Shown in pieces: positions 61,375 to 64,000 of a stretch of DNA of 64,000 bases (position 1 is its first letter; the number at the start of each line of letters is the position of its first letter). Source of the DNA: Euborellia annulipes (lineage: Eukaryota > Arthropoda > Insecta > Dermaptera > Anisolabididae); the NCBI GenBank assembly GCA_023213315.1, contig JAKCPI010000433.1, forward strand, positions 1 through 64,000, in the 5' to 3' direction. The notes under the pieces were generated by a model. The model saw nothing but the letters and a program-made list of their open reading frames with translations, did not search any database and was not told the DNA's origin. The position numbers were made by a program, and so were the translations under genes.

Positions 61375-61613
61375 CTGTAAGCGCAACAATTAAGTCCCCA
61401 CCTGATAGCTTTAGCCTTAAATATATGGTATAGTATATGGTGTATAGTGAAATAATTTTAATGGCCCAAAAAGGTAAAACGTAAAATCTAGTACAGATCA
61501 TTTTATTTTATCTTTGCAAATTTAAAATTATTTCATCATTTACCATTTACTATACCATAGGCTATACATAGGGCTAAAGCTATTAGGTGGTGACTTAATT
61601 GTGGCGCTCACTG
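61375..61613. mobile_element. Tc1/mariner-type MITE, 239 bp
   Basis: The ends are CTGTAAGCGCAACAATTAAG and CTTAATTGTGGCGCTCACTG. TA lies on both sides. The inverted arms extend ~65 bp through ATAGCTTTAGCC and TATGGTATAG. Confidence 0.88.
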
Positions 61614-61882
61614 TACACAGGGTAACTCGGTAAAACTTGACTGGAGTGACGTAATCTTACTTTGGTATATAAGTATATGTCGGTGTAAACAATGTTTTTT
61701 ACTTGAATGTTACTATATTCCTTCCCAGCAATTTATTTCTAAATAAACTTAATAAAACTAATTATCGTTATATCAAGAAATATATTTACTAAATTTTAAG
61801 TAAAAATAATTCTTAATTGATTATTTAAAAAATAATATTTTATTAATTTAAAAAAATTTGGAATCTCTTTGTTTTGTCTTAA

Positions 61883-62506
61883 GGGGGTTCAGGAGCGACG
61901 TCTAAACGTGCTTTAAAAAAAACTAGACTATTATAAGGAATTTTTCAATGCGGGTTTTTTTAAATGAATTAAATTCATAAGAGATTATTGGGACATCGAG
62001 CTATAATTTTTTTAATGACTTATTAAAAAATTATCGTAATTAATTTTTTTGTTATCAAGCAAATACAAAAAAAAAAACAATCTGTCCCAATAATCTTTAA
62101 TTTTTTTTAAATTTAAAAATGAATTTATTGTTATTATTAATCACATATTAATTAAGAAATTTTTAAAATAAGCTTAGATGATTTATTTAAAAATCATCTG
62201 TCAAATTAGTTCAACATTCTTGCAATAGATGGCAGGCTAGTCTAACAGCCGATTCCCTAATAGCGTATATCTGGCCTATATTTATATATTTTTATGCTTT
62301 TATAAAAGTAAATATAATAACATTTATAAAGTATTTATTATTAAAAGATCAATGGAAATCAACCAAATCCATTAAATGATTAGCTACCATGCTGACATCT
62401 CTTGGCAAATTTACGTAATAGGTGTTGTTTTTTGGCTTACTTTTGAAGACACACAACGCCCTCTTCTCGGGAAAAACATGCGTAACTTCTACCTCCTGAA
62501 CCCCCC
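61883..62506. mobile_element. TTAA MITE family 2, intact, 624 bp
   Basis: The ends are GGGGGTTCAGGAG and CTCCTGAACCCCCC, with TTAA at 61879-61882 and 62507-62510. The body matches 13505-14056. Confidence 0.88.
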
Positions 62507-62749
62507 TTAAAGGTTTTTCCAAATTTCAAAATTCCGACGGGAAGTTGATCAAATAGACAGACGAACATTCCGTAATTAAGATTGAGGCTATATACAGTAT
62601 ATATATTTCATTTTATTAGGGCCAGAGAGGTGGGGGTCACGCTTCTCTTCTGCCCACTGGAATTTCAGATACGATTGCTTATATCACTTTAATCCTTTCG
62701 GGAACTCCCTGGATTAAATAATTTTTTTTTTTTTTTTGTTTTGTTTTGA

Positions 62750-62996
62750 TAAAGCAATCACACCATATGATAAGAAAGAGAGAGAGAGAGAGAGCGGATG
62801 TCCCGTTCCGATGACCAACCAATCACTCATCACTCTCTACCAGGGAGTGTAAGTGGTTAAGTGGAAGGGAGAGAGAGAAAGAGAGGGGGGGAGAATTCTC
62901 TCCCCCCCTCCCCATTACCTTTGCAAGCTCTCTCTCTCTCTCTCTGCCTGTTCGCTTTATACTTTGCAACTCACATGTTTAGTCCCGTTGGCCAGC
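62750..62996 (+). promoter_or_regulatory. Candidate promoter with GAGA repeats
   Basis: GAGA runs at 62778-62795 and 62867-62890, CT runs at 62930-62945, a TTTATACTTT box at about 62955 and ACTCACATG downstream, before a short open first exon. GAGA-rich promoters are common in arthropods. Inference only. Confidence 0.3.
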
Positions 62997-63057
62997 ATGG
63001 ACTCGGACAGCAGCAGCAGCAACAACAACGACACAACAATGTCTCTGCCTTTAACCG
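62997..63057 (+). CDS. Candidate first coding exon, unknown gene
   Basis: The ATG in a GCCAGCATGG context starts MDSDSSSSNNNDTTMSLPLT, then one base before ACCG|GTCAGT, a reasonable donor. A low-complexity Ser/Asn N-terminus is common in regulatory proteins, but nothing identifies it. Any continuation lies beyond the window or was not found. Confidence 0.25.
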
Positions 63058-63124
63058 GTCAGTCAGTCAATCGAACCTATTAACCCACTCGTGTTCTTGC
63101 ATGTCGGGAAATTAAAAATTTTAC

Positions 63125-63540
63125 TTTCTCTTACCTATATATGTTAATATATAGAGTATTGAAATCATGTCAAAAATTCGATATGGAAATATATTCGAAA
63201 ATATATTTGAGTTCAAAAAAGTGGATCCCGCAAAATGGTCTGTCTGTCTGGGTCTAGGACGTGATACAAAACTTTTGAACAAAATCGGCCAAAGAGTACT
63301 AGTACTTTACTGATGCACTTTTTCAGTTTTTTTTCGATTTTCTCTAAATTTGCTGCAACGATTTTGATTGAAATTCATAAATCAATTATCTTTTATATGC
63401 TCTTTCAAATGTATATTCTCATTTTGCCATTGAAATATTTTAAAGCACACTTTACTCTTGTACTCCATAGAAAATATAGGAGAAATGGTTGCCATGGTAA
63501 CAAAATATAAATATTTTGCCATAAATTTTACTTGCCGCCA
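63125..63540 (-). mobile_element. HPE, right two-thirds
   Basis: Right hairpin at 63125, AGTACTAGTACT near 63296, X-box complement 63488-63501; ends before the left hairpin. The GGGGACCTCAAAACG block is deleted. Confidence 0.8.
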
Positions 63541-63599
63541 AGGTCTTTAAATACACAGGTTGGCCAGAAACTAGTAAATAAACAATTTTCAGGTCACAG

Positions 63600-63860
63600 T
63601 TTTTGATTGGTCCACGTCATGAAGCTCCTCCTTGCTTATATTTTTCTATTTGGCAGCATTGTTGACTGCATATAACCTAGTTCGCATTCATTTTGTTCTA
63701 TTTGCAAATTGTATAGTTTAGGACTAAGCTAATTTAGACCCTGATATTTATAATGCTTTATTAATAATATGTCATGTATAAATTTTTATAAATTGTTTAT
63801 TTCCAACGATTTTTTACAAAAGGAGGAGCTCCATGACGTCAATCTCTTGAAATGGAAAAA
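63600..63860. repeat. Inverted-repeat element
   Basis: CACGTCATGAAGCTCCTCCTT (63613-63633) is mirrored by AAGGAGGAGCTCCATGACGTC (63819-63839), with ~185 bp of AT-rich DNA between. Likely a MITE; no duplication established. Confidence 0.5.
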
Positions 63861-64000
63861 TGTAAACAACCCGAGTTTGACCCCCCTGCTTGCCGCGTCG
63901 CCCGCCTTCTTATTATTATTCAATTCCAATTCACTGCCTGTTTGAGGATTTGTTTACATTCATGGAATACACAAATTAAAAGAATACATAAATATTTCTC

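Noticed and set aside
62853..63115. Two overlapping 76-84-codon plus-strand frames around the GAGA region
   Set aside because: They read through simple GA/CT repeats. Only the short ATG segment at 62997-63057 has a plausible donor, and it is listed at low confidence.

Overview
The window looks like AT-rich, repeat-dense nuclear DNA of an arthropod. The support is spliceosomal GT-AG introns, a GH18 chitinase-like gene, a Ty3/gypsy element, a Jockey/CR1-type non-LTR element with a PHD-finger ORF1, many hAT, Tc1/mariner and TTAA-target non-autonomous elements, tRNA- and 5S-derived SINEs, and hammerhead-ribozyme insertions. I cannot name the order. There is no sign of bacterial or organellar DNA, and no CRISPR array.

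Host genes. (1) An acylphosphatase gene on + (37373-44266) has three small 5' exons, including a 17-nt micro-exon. It is followed by TWO in-phase terminal exons 2.6 kb apart (41413-41530 and 44152-44266), so one gene could make two isozymes of 99 and 98 aa. (2) A divergent gene on - starts about 1 kb upstream (ATG at 36344). It has a membrane-anchor first exon, a 7.6-kb repeat-filled intron and a second exon at 28524-28678; I do not recognise the protein. (3) A chitinase-like GH18 gene on + (exons 48846-54555) keeps the catalytic Glu but lacks the first Asp of its DxxDxDxE motif. Its last exon runs into the end of a hAT-type repeat. Weaker single-exon candidates lie at 31372-31445 and 62997-63057.

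Mobile DNA. 1-3.7 kb is a gypsy pol region broken by stops and a G-run frameshift. 6.6-10.4 kb is a nearly intact minus-strand non-LTR element whose ORF1 ends over an A AAA AAC slippery heptamer, with the EN-RT ORF in the -1 frame. The rest is layered repeats. The most abundant is a ~650-bp family, called HPE here (hairpin-ended element), with about 20 full or partial copies. It has a ~90-bp hairpin at one end, a second hairpin at the other, a shared ACTTTCTCTTACC motif, an internal AGTACTAGTACT palindrome and a perfect RFX X-box (GTTACCATGGCAAC). It encodes no protein.

Other families are SINE-A (tRNA head, ~275 bp, poly-A), SINE-B (tRNA head, ~480 bp), a 5S-rRNA-like SINE, two TTAA-flanked MITE families, hAT elements with 8-bp duplications (several nested in one another), mariner-type MITEs with TA duplications, a CTAGCTAG-rich element carrying a Harbinger-like transposase fragment, foldback-type inverted repeats, and Penelope/retrozyme-like insertions with hammerhead ribozyme motifs and 12-bp duplications. 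Target-site duplications allow a relative insertion order to be read in several places. All coordinates come from reading the sequence by eye, so repeat edges without a stated duplication are approximate.
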